Positions 1 to 6,771 of a stretch of 64,000 nucleotides of DNA are shown here, piece after piece (position 1 is the first letter of the stretch; every line of letters starts with the position of its first letter). A program made the translations under genes and the position numbers. Below the pieces are notes generated by a model. It worked only from the letters and a program-made list of their open reading frames with translations. It was not told the DNA's origin and did no database searches. The DNA comes from an uncultured Flavobacteriaceae bacterium (lineage in GTDB: Bacteria > Bacteroidota > Bacteroidia > Flavobacteriales > Flavobacteriaceae). The stretch spans positions 554,906-618,905 of the forward strand of contig CANNAC010000001.1 of NCBI GenBank assembly GCA_947502495.1, given 5' to 3'.

Positions 1-570
1 AAGACCATGTTCACTACCAAATTGCTGATTTTCTAGTCTTATGCCTTGTGTATACACCAAAACACGATTAGAGCTTAAACCACGAATTACGGGTTTAGAA
101 ATGCCAATTCCTGTAGAAATACCTTCTACACCAGGAATATTAGTAATTCCTTGCGCTAGATTAATGGCTCCTTTTTTCTTTAAATCGGAAATTTTACGTT
201 GTTCTACTTTCATCACGTTTTCACTTTGTAATTTGTGAAAAGGAGTAGAGACGATAACTTCTTCCATTTCTATAGCGGAAGATTGCAAACGAATCTCTAA
301 ATTTTCTTGTAACGGAAGTTTAATGGTTTGTGAGAAGGTTTCAAATCCAACATACGAAACTAAAATTTTATAATTTCCGGTTGGTAAGTTGTTTAAACTA
401 AAAACACCATCGGCATTGGTGGTGGTTCCTTTTTCTAATTGCGGAAAATAAATGTTAGCAAAGGCAATTGCTTCCTTCGTTTCACTATTTAAAATGGTAC
501 CATTAATACTGTTTTGTGCATATATATTTGTTACTATTAAAAGCAACAATACGTTGATAAATTGTTTCAT
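1..570 (-). CDS. TonB-dependent receptor, N-terminal 190 residues (runs off the window)
   Basis: This is the 5' part of an outer-membrane TonB-dependent receptor; the rest lies beyond base 1. It starts at ATG 570 and translates with a signal peptide (MKQFINVLLLLIVTNIYAQ), then a carboxypeptidase-like regulatory domain (about residues 21-105, with NADGVFSLNNLPTG and YVGFET motifs). The start of the plug follows, with VIRGLSSNRVLVYTQGIRLE. Such receptors import siderophores, metals or glycans in Bacteroidota; the substrate is not visible here. The His-rich small protein just upstream on the same strand hints at a metal, but that is inference. Confidence 0.9.
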   Translation of the reverse strand, partial: MKQFINVLLLLIVTNIYAQNSINGTILNSETKEAIAFANIYFPQLEKGTTTNADGVFSLNNLPTGNYKILVSYVGFETFSQTIKLPLQENLEIRLQSSAIEMEEVIVSTPFHKLQSENVMKVEQRKISDLKKKGAINLAQGITNIPGVEGISTGIGISKPVIRGLSSNRVLVYTQGIRLENQQFGSEHGL

Positions 571-743
571 TTACTAATTAATTTAATGTGAGTTTTACTG
601 AAATAATTTCAGCTCTAAAACCAATGTAGATCAAAAAAAAGGATTGTATGTACACCTATATTTTCTCTGCGTTTTTATAAAAACATACAGAAAATAGAAA
701 GGTATTTCATCGATTATTTAAAATAGTACTTGGTGTAACGGCA

Positions 744-1079
744 TTAAGCTAATTGTGGCGGACCACGTAACGCAAAGGATAAGCGTTGGTATTCGGAAAT
801 AAATTGATATTGTGAAGTATAAACTTTATGGTTATTTTCTACAGAAATTAAATGTTGCGCTGGCTTTTGAAAAACAAAAGGATTGTTTACTTTGAATTTG
901 TAAAACTCACATTCTAGATCTAACGTGTGCAAGTGTGTCTGACTTAAATTATCAGTACAAATATCGTGTTTATGGTTTTCAAAAACATGACCAAGCTTAA
1001 CAATACTAGGTGTCAGTATGGTAACTATAAGGAGTATAGTTACAAATTTAAAGACGCTATGTTCTTGCTTGGTTTTCAT
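744..1079 (-). CDS. Small His/Cys-containing membrane-anchored protein, function unknown
   Basis: This 111-residue protein has one N-terminal hydrophobic segment (about residues 10-28). A His/Cys-rich stretch follows (GHVFENHKHDIC, then THLHTLDLECEF), and the protein ends in RGPPQLA. It sits 3 nt after the DUF6787-type gene and upstream of the TonB receptor on the same strand, so the three are probably co-transcribed. The spaced His and Cys residues could bind a metal in the periplasm. I do not recognise a named family; a metal-handling accessory role for the receptor is inference only. Confidence 0.65.
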   Translation of the reverse strand: MKTKQEHSVFKFVTILLIVTILTPSIVKLGHVFENHKHDICTDNLSQTHLHTLDLECEFYKFKVNNPFVFQKPAQHLISVENNHKVYTSQYQFISEYQRLSFALRGPPQLA

Positions 1080-1082
1080 TTT

Positions 1083-1574
1083 TTATAAAAATCGACCTAA
1101 GCCGAATCGTCTAATCATCTTTTTTTCAAATTCCCAAAAGAATTTATGTTGACCAAATAGCCAACCAAAAAATACTAATAATATTTGATAGAATATTAAC
1201 CCAATGATAATAAAAAGTATCCAATAAACAAATATGTTTAAGTTTTCTTTAGTAATTCCAATCCATTTCATGAGCGGTCTTCCAACAAATAAAGAAGAAG
1301 AACCTGTTAGTGCAAATACAATGAATATAGCAATCATTTCCCAGCGATAGGTTACTTTCCATCGTTTCTCTACTTTGGTAAAAAGAAACAGAAAAAAACG
1401 TATTAGTGCATAAGCGATAAGGATAGTTAAGACTATTTGAATACTAAAATGAAGCTCGTTCGCAAGCCTAATAGAAAGCCTGTAAGCAGAATAAAAGGTA
1501 ACTAATACACCAAGTATAGGAAATAGTAATTGCCAATTTTTTTGAATTTCCCAACGTTGTTTTAATTTTTCCAT
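1083..1574 (-). CDS. DUF6787-type integral membrane protein
   Basis: This 163-residue inner-membrane protein of unknown function has about four hydrophobic helices, near residues 17-35, 45-65, 80-95 and 113-140. The C-terminal half (FVGRPLMKWIGIT, FGWLFGQHKFFWEFEKKM, then RRFGLG) matches what I remember of the DUF6787 family, which is widespread in Flavobacteriia. The ATG at 1574 begins MEKLKQRW, typical for the family. It is the first gene of a probable operon with the His-rich protein and TonB receptor. No catalytic motif is visible. Confidence 0.7.
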   Translation of the reverse strand: MEKLKQRWEIQKNWQLLFPILGVLVTFYSAYRLSIRLANELHFSIQIVLTILIAYALIRFFLFLFTKVEKRWKVTYRWEMIAIFIVFALTGSSSLFVGRPLMKWIGITKENLNIFVYWILFIIIGLIFYQILLVFFGWLFGQHKFFWEFEKKMIRRFGLGRFL

Positions 1575-1609
1575 GCATCTAATTTCGATGCAAAAATACA
1601 GAACGCAGT

Positions 1610-2041
1610 TTAATTTCTAGGAATAAAACCTGCTAATTTTTGTTTATATTTTAATTGAAAATAAATAAAATAGTTATAAAGTTTATAATTCACATCGTAG
1701 CCATAATCTACACCATATTCGTAGTTTATTTGCATTTCGTAAAGGTTAGGATCATATTGACTAGGGTTAAGAACCCGAGTATTCCATGCATTTACAAAAA
1801 GATTGTTTTTGTTTTCTAAATAATCTTGAGAATAGAAGCCTTTTGGTTTTGCTCTAGTGGCAAACCAAGAACTAAAACCGGTTTCAATGATTACTATTTC
1901 GTATTCTAGCGCTTCGTTACTAATAGTTATGGTGTCATTTTCTATACTAGGTTTTGTTTCTTCAACTACTTTATTGTTTTTCGTTGAATTACAAGCTACT
2001 AATAATGCACATATAAATATTGCGTAAAGAAAGGATTTCAT
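1610..2041 (-). CDS. DUF6146-type lipoprotein
   Basis: This 143-residue lipoprotein starts with a type II signal peptide; the lipobox is LLVAC near residue 17. The mature part is aromatic-rich, with repeated Tyr/Asn around NYEYGVDYGYDVNYKLYNYF. The pattern EYEIVIIETGFSSWFATRAKP followed by YSQDYLENKN fits the flavobacterial DUF6146 family as I remember it. Function is unknown; it should be anchored in the cell envelope. A terminator-like hairpin at 2073-2098 separates it from the DUF937 gene upstream. Confidence 0.7.
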   Translation of the reverse strand: MKSFLYAIFICALLVACNSTKNNKVVEETKPSIENDTITISNEALEYEIVIIETGFSSWFATRAKPKGFYSQDYLENKNNLFVNAWNTRVLNPSQYDPNLYEMQINYEYGVDYGYDVNYKLYNYFIYFQLKYKQKLAGFIPRN

Positions 2042-2072
2042 TTTAAAATGTGTTTGCTATTAAAAATACAAA

Positions 2073-2098
2073 AAATGCCAAACAAACGTTTGGCATTT
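2073..2098 (-). terminator. Rho-independent terminator of the DUF937 gene
   Basis: A perfect 11-bp stem (AAATGCCAAAC pairing with GTTTGGCATTT) with a 4-nt loop lies 25 nt downstream of the DUF937 stop. Reading the minus strand, it is followed by a T-rich tract. Confidence 0.8.
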
Positions 2099-2122
2099 AA
2101 GTTAAAATATGTAGAAGTTTAA

Positions 2123-2764
2123 TTATTTACCTCCAAAAAGTCCACCAAGTAAACCACCAAGTCCACCTTTTCCTTTTGTTGCTTGACCAAGTACCATTCC
2201 AGCTACATCATCAATTACGCTACCATCACCATCTGCATCTAATATTTTTTCAAGGAAGCTTTGCTCTTCTTTAGCATCACTACCACCAAGTAAACCACCA
2301 AGTAATCCACTTAAGTCGTTAGACGAACTTACATTGTTTTGACTTGCTTGTTTTCCTAAAACACCCATTAATATTGGAGCAGCTACTTTTAATATGTTCG
2401 CTACAGAACCAGCATCTAAACCAGATTTTTCACCAATAATTTTTTCAACGCCTTGTTTTTTGTTTCCTAGAACGTGACCTAGAATTTTATCTCCATCATT
2501 TAGTACTTCATCATTAACTCCACCACCAAATAAACCACCAAGGTTGTCTAATATACTTCCATTATGTTTTCCGCTTAAAGCTCCCATTAAGCCTTCAGCA
2601 CCTTGAGGTGTAGAAGCATTTCGCTCCATTGCCTTCATTAAAACAGGTAAAGCCATTGTTAATACGCTACTTGTTTTGTTTTGATCTGTTCCTGTAGAGC
2701 CTGATACACCACTAATGATAGTTTTACCAAGGTCACTGTTTAATAAGTCTAGAATTCCTGACAT
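2123..2764 (-). CDS. DUF937 domain protein
   Basis: This 213-residue, probably cytoplasmic protein is very rich in Gly, Leu and Ser. It has repeated GGLLGG and GLLGGLFGG segments and MALPVLMKAM / AAPILMGVLGK hydrophobic helices, the hallmarks of DUF937. The segment DADGDGSVIDDVAGM near residues 177-191 resembles a dockerin or EF-hand-like Asp loop that recurs in this family. Function is unknown. It is monocistronic, with a terminator directly downstream at 2073-2098. Confidence 0.8.
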   Translation of the reverse strand: MSGILDLLNSDLGKTIISGVSGSTGTDQNKTSSVLTMALPVLMKAMERNASTPQGAEGLMGALSGKHNGSILDNLGGLFGGGVNDEVLNDGDKILGHVLGNKKQGVEKIIGEKSGLDAGSVANILKVAAPILMGVLGKQASQNNVSSSNDLSGLLGGLLGGSDAKEEQSFLEKILDADGDGSVIDDVAGMVLGQATKGKGGLGGLLGGLFGGK

Positions 2765-2827
2765 TTTTATTTTTTGTTTTAATTAATACTTCATCACTAT
2801 ATCCAAAGATATACTACTAAATTACAT

Positions 2828-2863
2828 AAAAAAAGCCTTAACGTTTTTGTTAAGACTTTTTTT
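2828..2863 (-). terminator. Terminator of serC-serA
   Basis: A-rich and T-rich arms flank a CTTAAC/GTTAAG stem with one mismatch. It lies about 40 nt past the serA stop on the minus strand, and a T run follows in that orientation. Confidence 0.7.
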
Positions 2864-2900
2864 CTAAAATATTTCGAAAAACATCGACGATGTGTTGTTT

Positions 2901-3857
2901 TTAACTGTCTAAAAGCAGGTTTTTGATTTGTTCTGCCAATTCTGTACCAATTCTATCTTGTGCTTCATTTGTTGCAGCACCAATATGAGGTGTTAAAGAA
3001 ACTCTTCCGTTCATTAAAACAGGAATAGCAGGAGTAGGTTCATTTTCAAAAGTATCTAATCCAGCAAAAGCAACTTTTCCAGATTCTAAAGCATCCACTA
3101 AAGCAACTTCATCAATAACGCCACCTCTTGCAGCATTAACAATACCAACACCATCTTTCATTAGTTTAAATTGTTCTTTTCCTATAACATATCCGTCTTG
3201 TGCTGGAACGTGTAAAGAAATGAAATCTGCTTGTTTTAAAACTTCTTCCATAGCTTGTGTAGCAATGTTGAATTTAACCGATTGTCCGTCAAAGAAATCC
3301 ACACTTACCTCTGCAGCATCAATAAATTTATCTGCAGCAATAACTTTCATACCAACACCCAAAGCTATTTTAGCTACTTCACGACCAATACGACCAAAAC
3401 CAATAATACCTATTGTTTTTCCACGTAACTCAATTCCTTTTGCATAATTTTTCTTTAATGCTTTAAATTTAGAATCTCCATCTAATGGCATGTTTCTGTT
3501 CGAGTCATGTAAAAAACGAACTCCACCATAAAGGTGAGCGAATACTAATTCGGCAACAGATTGTGAAGATGCAGCAGGCGTATTAATTACGTGTAATCCT
3601 TTGCTTTTTGCATATTCTACATCGATATTATCCATACCAACACCGCCACGACCAATGATTTTTAAGCTCGGACAAGCATCAATTAAATCTTGGCGTACTG
3701 TTGTTGCACTTCTAACTAATAGGGTGCTAATTGTATTTGTGTTTATGTAGTTTATTAGTTGTTCTTGCGCTACAGTTGTAGTTAAAACTTCAAAACCTGC
3801 TTCTTCAAGTGCTTTTATACCACTTTGAGAAATTCCGTCATTTGCTAATACTTTCAT
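2901..3857 (-). CDS. serA: D-3-phosphoglycerate dehydrogenase, short form without ACT domain
   Basis: This 318-residue cytoplasmic enzyme oxidises 3-phosphoglycerate to 3-phosphohydroxypyruvate with NAD+, the first step of serine synthesis. The NAD-binding glycine motif GFGRIG is at residues 153-158. The D-2-hydroxyacid dehydrogenase catalytic set is present: Arg244 (NAARGG), Glu273 (ENEP) and His291 (TPHIGAAT). The protein ends right after the catalytic fold, so it lacks the C-terminal ACT domain that gives serine feedback in E. coli SerA. It follows serC on the same strand (79-nt gap), which supports the serine role over other 2-hydroxyacid dehydrogenases. Confidence 0.9.
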   Translation of the reverse strand: MKVLANDGISQSGIKALEEAGFEVLTTTVAQEQLINYINTNTISTLLVRSATTVRQDLIDACPSLKIIGRGGVGMDNIDVEYAKSKGLHVINTPAASSQSVAELVFAHLYGGVRFLHDSNRNMPLDGDSKFKALKKNYAKGIELRGKTIGIIGFGRIGREVAKIALGVGMKVIAADKFIDAAEVSVDFFDGQSVKFNIATQAMEEVLKQADFISLHVPAQDGYVIGKEQFKLMKDGVGIVNAARGGVIDEVALVDALESGKVAFAGLDTFENEPTPAIPVLMNGRVSLTPHIGAATNEAQDRIGTELAEQIKNLLLDS

Positions 3858-3936
3858 TTTTTATGTATTATGTTGAAAGTTGAAAGTTAAATGTTGTTTG
3901 AACGATTTATACTTCCACTTTATATTAAAATTTATT

Positions 3937-5001
3937 TTATGCTTTTGTTTCTAATTCACTCATTACTTCTACTAGTGCTTTAACACTATCTAAAGGTAAT
4001 GCGTTATACATAGATGCTCTATAGCCACCAACACTTCTATGTCCGTTTAAACCACTAATACCAGCTTCTTTAAGCATAGTTTCAAAAGTTTCTTTTAAAT
4101 CTTCGTTGGAAAGGGTAAAGGTTGCATTCATATTAGAACGATCTTCTTTATTCGCATATCCCTTAAATAAAGGATTTAAGTCTATTTCAGAATACATAAC
4201 ACGAGCTTTCATTTCGTTAATTTCTTCAATAGCTTTAAGACCACCAAGATTTTTTAACCATTCTAGGGTTAACATAGATGTATAAACTGCAAAAACAGGA
4301 GGTGTATTAAACATGCTGCTTTTACTGATATGTACTTTATAATCCATCATGGAAGGAATTTTACGAGATACTTTTCCTAAAACATCTTCTTTCACGATAA
4401 CTAAAGTCGTTCCAGCTGGTCCCATATTTTTTTGAGCTCCTGCATATATTAAATCGAATTTAGTAAAGTCTAAAGTTCTTGAAAATATATCACTACTCAT
4501 ATCACAAACAAGAGGAATAGGAGCATTTGGAAAGGATTTCATTTGTGTACCAAAGATGGTGTTATTGGATGTAATATGAAAGTAATCATGATCACTAGGA
4601 ATATCATATCCTTTAGGAATATAATTATAACCAGCATCTTTAGAAGAGGCTACTTCTAAAATATCATCGTATATTTTTGCTTCTTTTACTGCTTTATCAC
4701 TCCAAGTTCCTGTATTTAAATACGCTGCTCTTTTTTCTAAAAGATTTAGTGCAACCATTAAAAACTGTGTACTTGCTCCACCTTGCAAAAACAAAGCTTT
4801 GTAGCCTTTGCCTTCTAAACCAAGAAGTTCTAAAGCCAAGGATCTTGCTTTTTCCATAACATCTACAAAAGATTTACTTCTGTGTGATATTTCTAATAGG
4901 GATAAGCCATCATTGTTGAAATCCATTACAGCTTCTGAAGCTTTTAATAATACTTCTTGAGGAAGAATACTAGGTCCTGCGCTAAAATTATGTTTTTTCA
5001 T
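3937..5001 (-). CDS. serC: Phosphoserine aminotransferase
   Basis: This 354-residue PLP enzyme converts 3-phosphohydroxypyruvate and glutamate to phosphoserine and 2-oxoglutarate. It may also serve pyridoxal phosphate synthesis. The N-terminus NFSAGPSILP and the segment FLQGGAST are diagnostic of SerC, and the PLP lysine is Lys191 in YAGAQKNMGPAG. Length is normal for the family. It heads the serC-serA unit. A short inverted repeat (5019-5037, ATTTCCG/CGGAAAT) sits immediately before the start codon in the leader. Confidence 0.95.
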   Translation of the reverse strand: MKKHNFSAGPSILPQEVLLKASEAVMDFNNDGLSLLEISHRSKSFVDVMEKARSLALELLGLEGKGYKALFLQGGASTQFLMVALNLLEKRAAYLNTGTWSDKAVKEAKIYDDILEVASSKDAGYNYIPKGYDIPSDHDYFHITSNNTIFGTQMKSFPNAPIPLVCDMSSDIFSRTLDFTKFDLIYAGAQKNMGPAGTTLVIVKEDVLGKVSRKIPSMMDYKVHISKSSMFNTPPVFAVYTSMLTLEWLKNLGGLKAIEEINEMKARVMYSEIDLNPLFKGYANKEDRSNMNATFTLSNEDLKETFETMLKEAGISGLNGHRSVGGYRASMYNALPLDSVKALVEVMSELETKA

Positions 5002-5108
5002 TGAAAAATTTATTTTTCATTTCCGAAAACCGGAAATTTTTATATTTAAACAGTTACAAAGGTGCTAATTTTTGAAGGGAATTATGTTATTAAAATGATA
5101 ATTATTCT

Positions 5109-6167
5109 CTAAATTTTTAACAAAAATGCAATTGTGTCTTCCCCATCTGCATAATCGGAAAGTTCTGGTTGTTGGGTTTTACCAAATACTATTTCGTTTT
5201 CGTTAAAACCATTAGATACAATGCATTGAATATTGTTTATGTTAGTATCTATATAGGTTTTAAGTGCTTCTGTGCTATCATAATATTCGTAAAAAACGGT
5301 AGCGATTGGCGAAGCGAAACTGATGTCTTCTTTGATCATTAAAAAACCATTTTCCAACATATCAAATTCGCTCATTAAATATACCGCTTTATTATAATCG
5401 TAATTATTAGCATACTTATTCTCGTTTATGATCGCATTCCAAGGGTACATGGCTTTAAAAAAGGGCTGAAAATCATATTCTTTTGGCACAAATAGCTTCG
5501 ATACGTTTCTGCATCCTAAACCGTAGTATCTAAAAATATCTTCCGATAAAGCGGTGAGCTCTTCTTCGGTTTCTTTTCCTGTTAAAATGGCAACAGAGTT
5601 TCTGTTTTTTCGAATAATAGAAGGTTTGTTCTTAAAATAGTATTCAAAATAACGCGCAGTATTATCACTTCCTGTAGCAATAACCGCATCAAAATTTTCT
5701 AGCTTTTGTTCTGTTAACGTTATTTTTCCTTTAAAAGCAGGTGCTACATGTTCTAAATATTTTGCTATAAAAGGAAGTAGATGTTTGTCGTTACTAGATT
5801 GTTTTACTAGCACTTCATGTCCAGAAATTAAAACAGATAGAAAATCATGAAAACCTACTAACGGAATATTTCCCGCCATGATTATGGCAACTTTTTGCGT
5901 ATTTACTTCTTGAAGGTCATACTTTTCTAACCATTTTTTTAAATTAGTAGTAGTTAAAGCGTTGGACCAATTAGTAAAAGTAAAGACTAGGTTTTTTTTA
6001 GTAAACCAACCATTGTGTTCTTGTGCTAGTTTTATTTGATGTTTAAATCCTTCAAAAAATAGTTCATTGTGTTCTATATTTTCTTTTTTCTGAAAATTTT
6101 CAGAAGTAAATTGGCTTAAAAAGTCTCCTAATTTCGCAAAAGCGTTAATTCTTTGGTCTAAATTCAT
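5109..6167 (-). CDS. LuxC-type acyl-CoA reductase
   Basis: This 352-residue protein of the aldehyde dehydrogenase superfamily (LuxC branch) is predicted to reduce an acyl-CoA or acyl thioester to an aldehyde with NAD(P)H. The likely nucleophile is Cys219 in YYGLGCRNVSKLFVP. The segments VAIIMAGNIPLVGFHDF (from about residue 93) and VLVKQSSNDK (nucleotide-binding region) are typical. No luxD/E/A/B partners are nearby. Instead it lies between serC and a divergent ferredoxin, an arrangement I recall in many Flavobacteriia. The physiological substrate is unknown. Confidence 0.8.
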   Translation of the reverse strand: MNLDQRINAFAKLGDFLSQFTSENFQKKENIEHNELFFEGFKHQIKLAQEHNGWFTKKNLVFTFTNWSNALTTTNLKKWLEKYDLQEVNTQKVAIIMAGNIPLVGFHDFLSVLISGHEVLVKQSSNDKHLLPFIAKYLEHVAPAFKGKITLTEQKLENFDAVIATGSDNTARYFEYYFKNKPSIIRKNRNSVAILTGKETEEELTALSEDIFRYYGLGCRNVSKLFVPKEYDFQPFFKAMYPWNAIINENKYANNYDYNKAVYLMSEFDMLENGFLMIKEDISFASPIATVFYEYYDSTEALKTYIDTNINNIQCIVSNGFNENEIVFGKTQQPELSDYADGEDTIAFLLKI

Positions 6168-6207
6168 CTTGTATTTGGTTATGAATACTTTTGGCGTTAT
6201 TTTTGCG

Positions 6208-6215
6208 CAAAGTTA
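6208..6215 (-). promoter_or_regulatory. -7 box of the acyl-CoA reductase promoter
   Basis: TAACTTTG on the minus strand matches the Bacteroidota -7 consensus TAnnTTTG. It is about 40 nt upstream of the start codon. No clear -33 TTG is visible. Confidence 0.45.
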
Positions 6216-6346
6216 GAAAAATGAAATGAACGAAATTTTTTTAAACCTATTTTTTTAAAAGGATTAAATTAAATTTCAAATAATTCTTAATTTTATAGAA
6301 TTTTCATCGTTTTTAAAGACTATTAAATTTAATTGAAAATTACGCT

Positions 6347-6700
6347 ATGGCAATTATAATAACAGACGAATGTATCAATTGTGGTGCTTGTGAACCAGAA
6401 TGTCCTAATACAGCAATTTACGAAGGTGCAGACGATTGGAGATACAAAGATGGAACGAGTTTAGATGGTAAATTAGTTTTACCAAACGGAAAATCTGTAG
6501 ATGCAGACGAAGCACAAGAGCCAATAAGTGATGAGATTTACTACATTGTACCAGATAAATGTACAGAATGTGTTGGTTTTCATGAAGAGCCACAATGTGC
6601 TGCAGTATGTCCTGTAGATTGTTGTGTGCCAGATGATGATCACGTAGAAACAGAAGATGTACTTTTAGGAAAGCAAAAATTTATGCATCCTGAAGGATAA
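6347..6700 (+). CDS. 4Fe-4S dicluster ferredoxin
   Basis: This 117-residue cytoplasmic electron carrier has two cysteine clusters. The N-terminal one is [12 protein letters not shown] (residues 9-20). The second has CTEC, then a spacer, then [10 protein letters not shown], typical of bacterial 7Fe/8Fe ferredoxins with an insert before the third cysteine. Between the clusters is an acidic insert of about 50 residues. It is divergent from the acyl-CoA reductase and followed by a strong bidirectional terminator. Its redox partner is not shown by the sequence. Confidence 0.92.
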   Translation: MAIIITDECINCGACEPECPNTAIYEGADDWRYKDGTSLDGKLVLPNGKSVDADEAQEPISDEIYYIVPDKCTECVGFHEEPQCAAVCPVDCCVPDDDHVETEDVLLGKQKFMHPEG

Positions 6701-6721
6701 ACATTCTTTAAAGTGAAAATA

Positions 6722-6751
6722 AAAAAAACCGAGCAATTGCTCGGTTTTTTT
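6722..6751. terminator. Bidirectional terminator between ferredoxin and TonB receptor
   Basis: A near-perfect palindrome centred at 6736/6737 has CCGAGCAA/TTGCTCGG as core, with a poly-A arm on the left and poly-T arm on the right. It therefore works for the convergent genes on both strands. Confidence 0.9.
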
Positions 6752-6771
6752 GTTTTTACTGTTTTAATATT

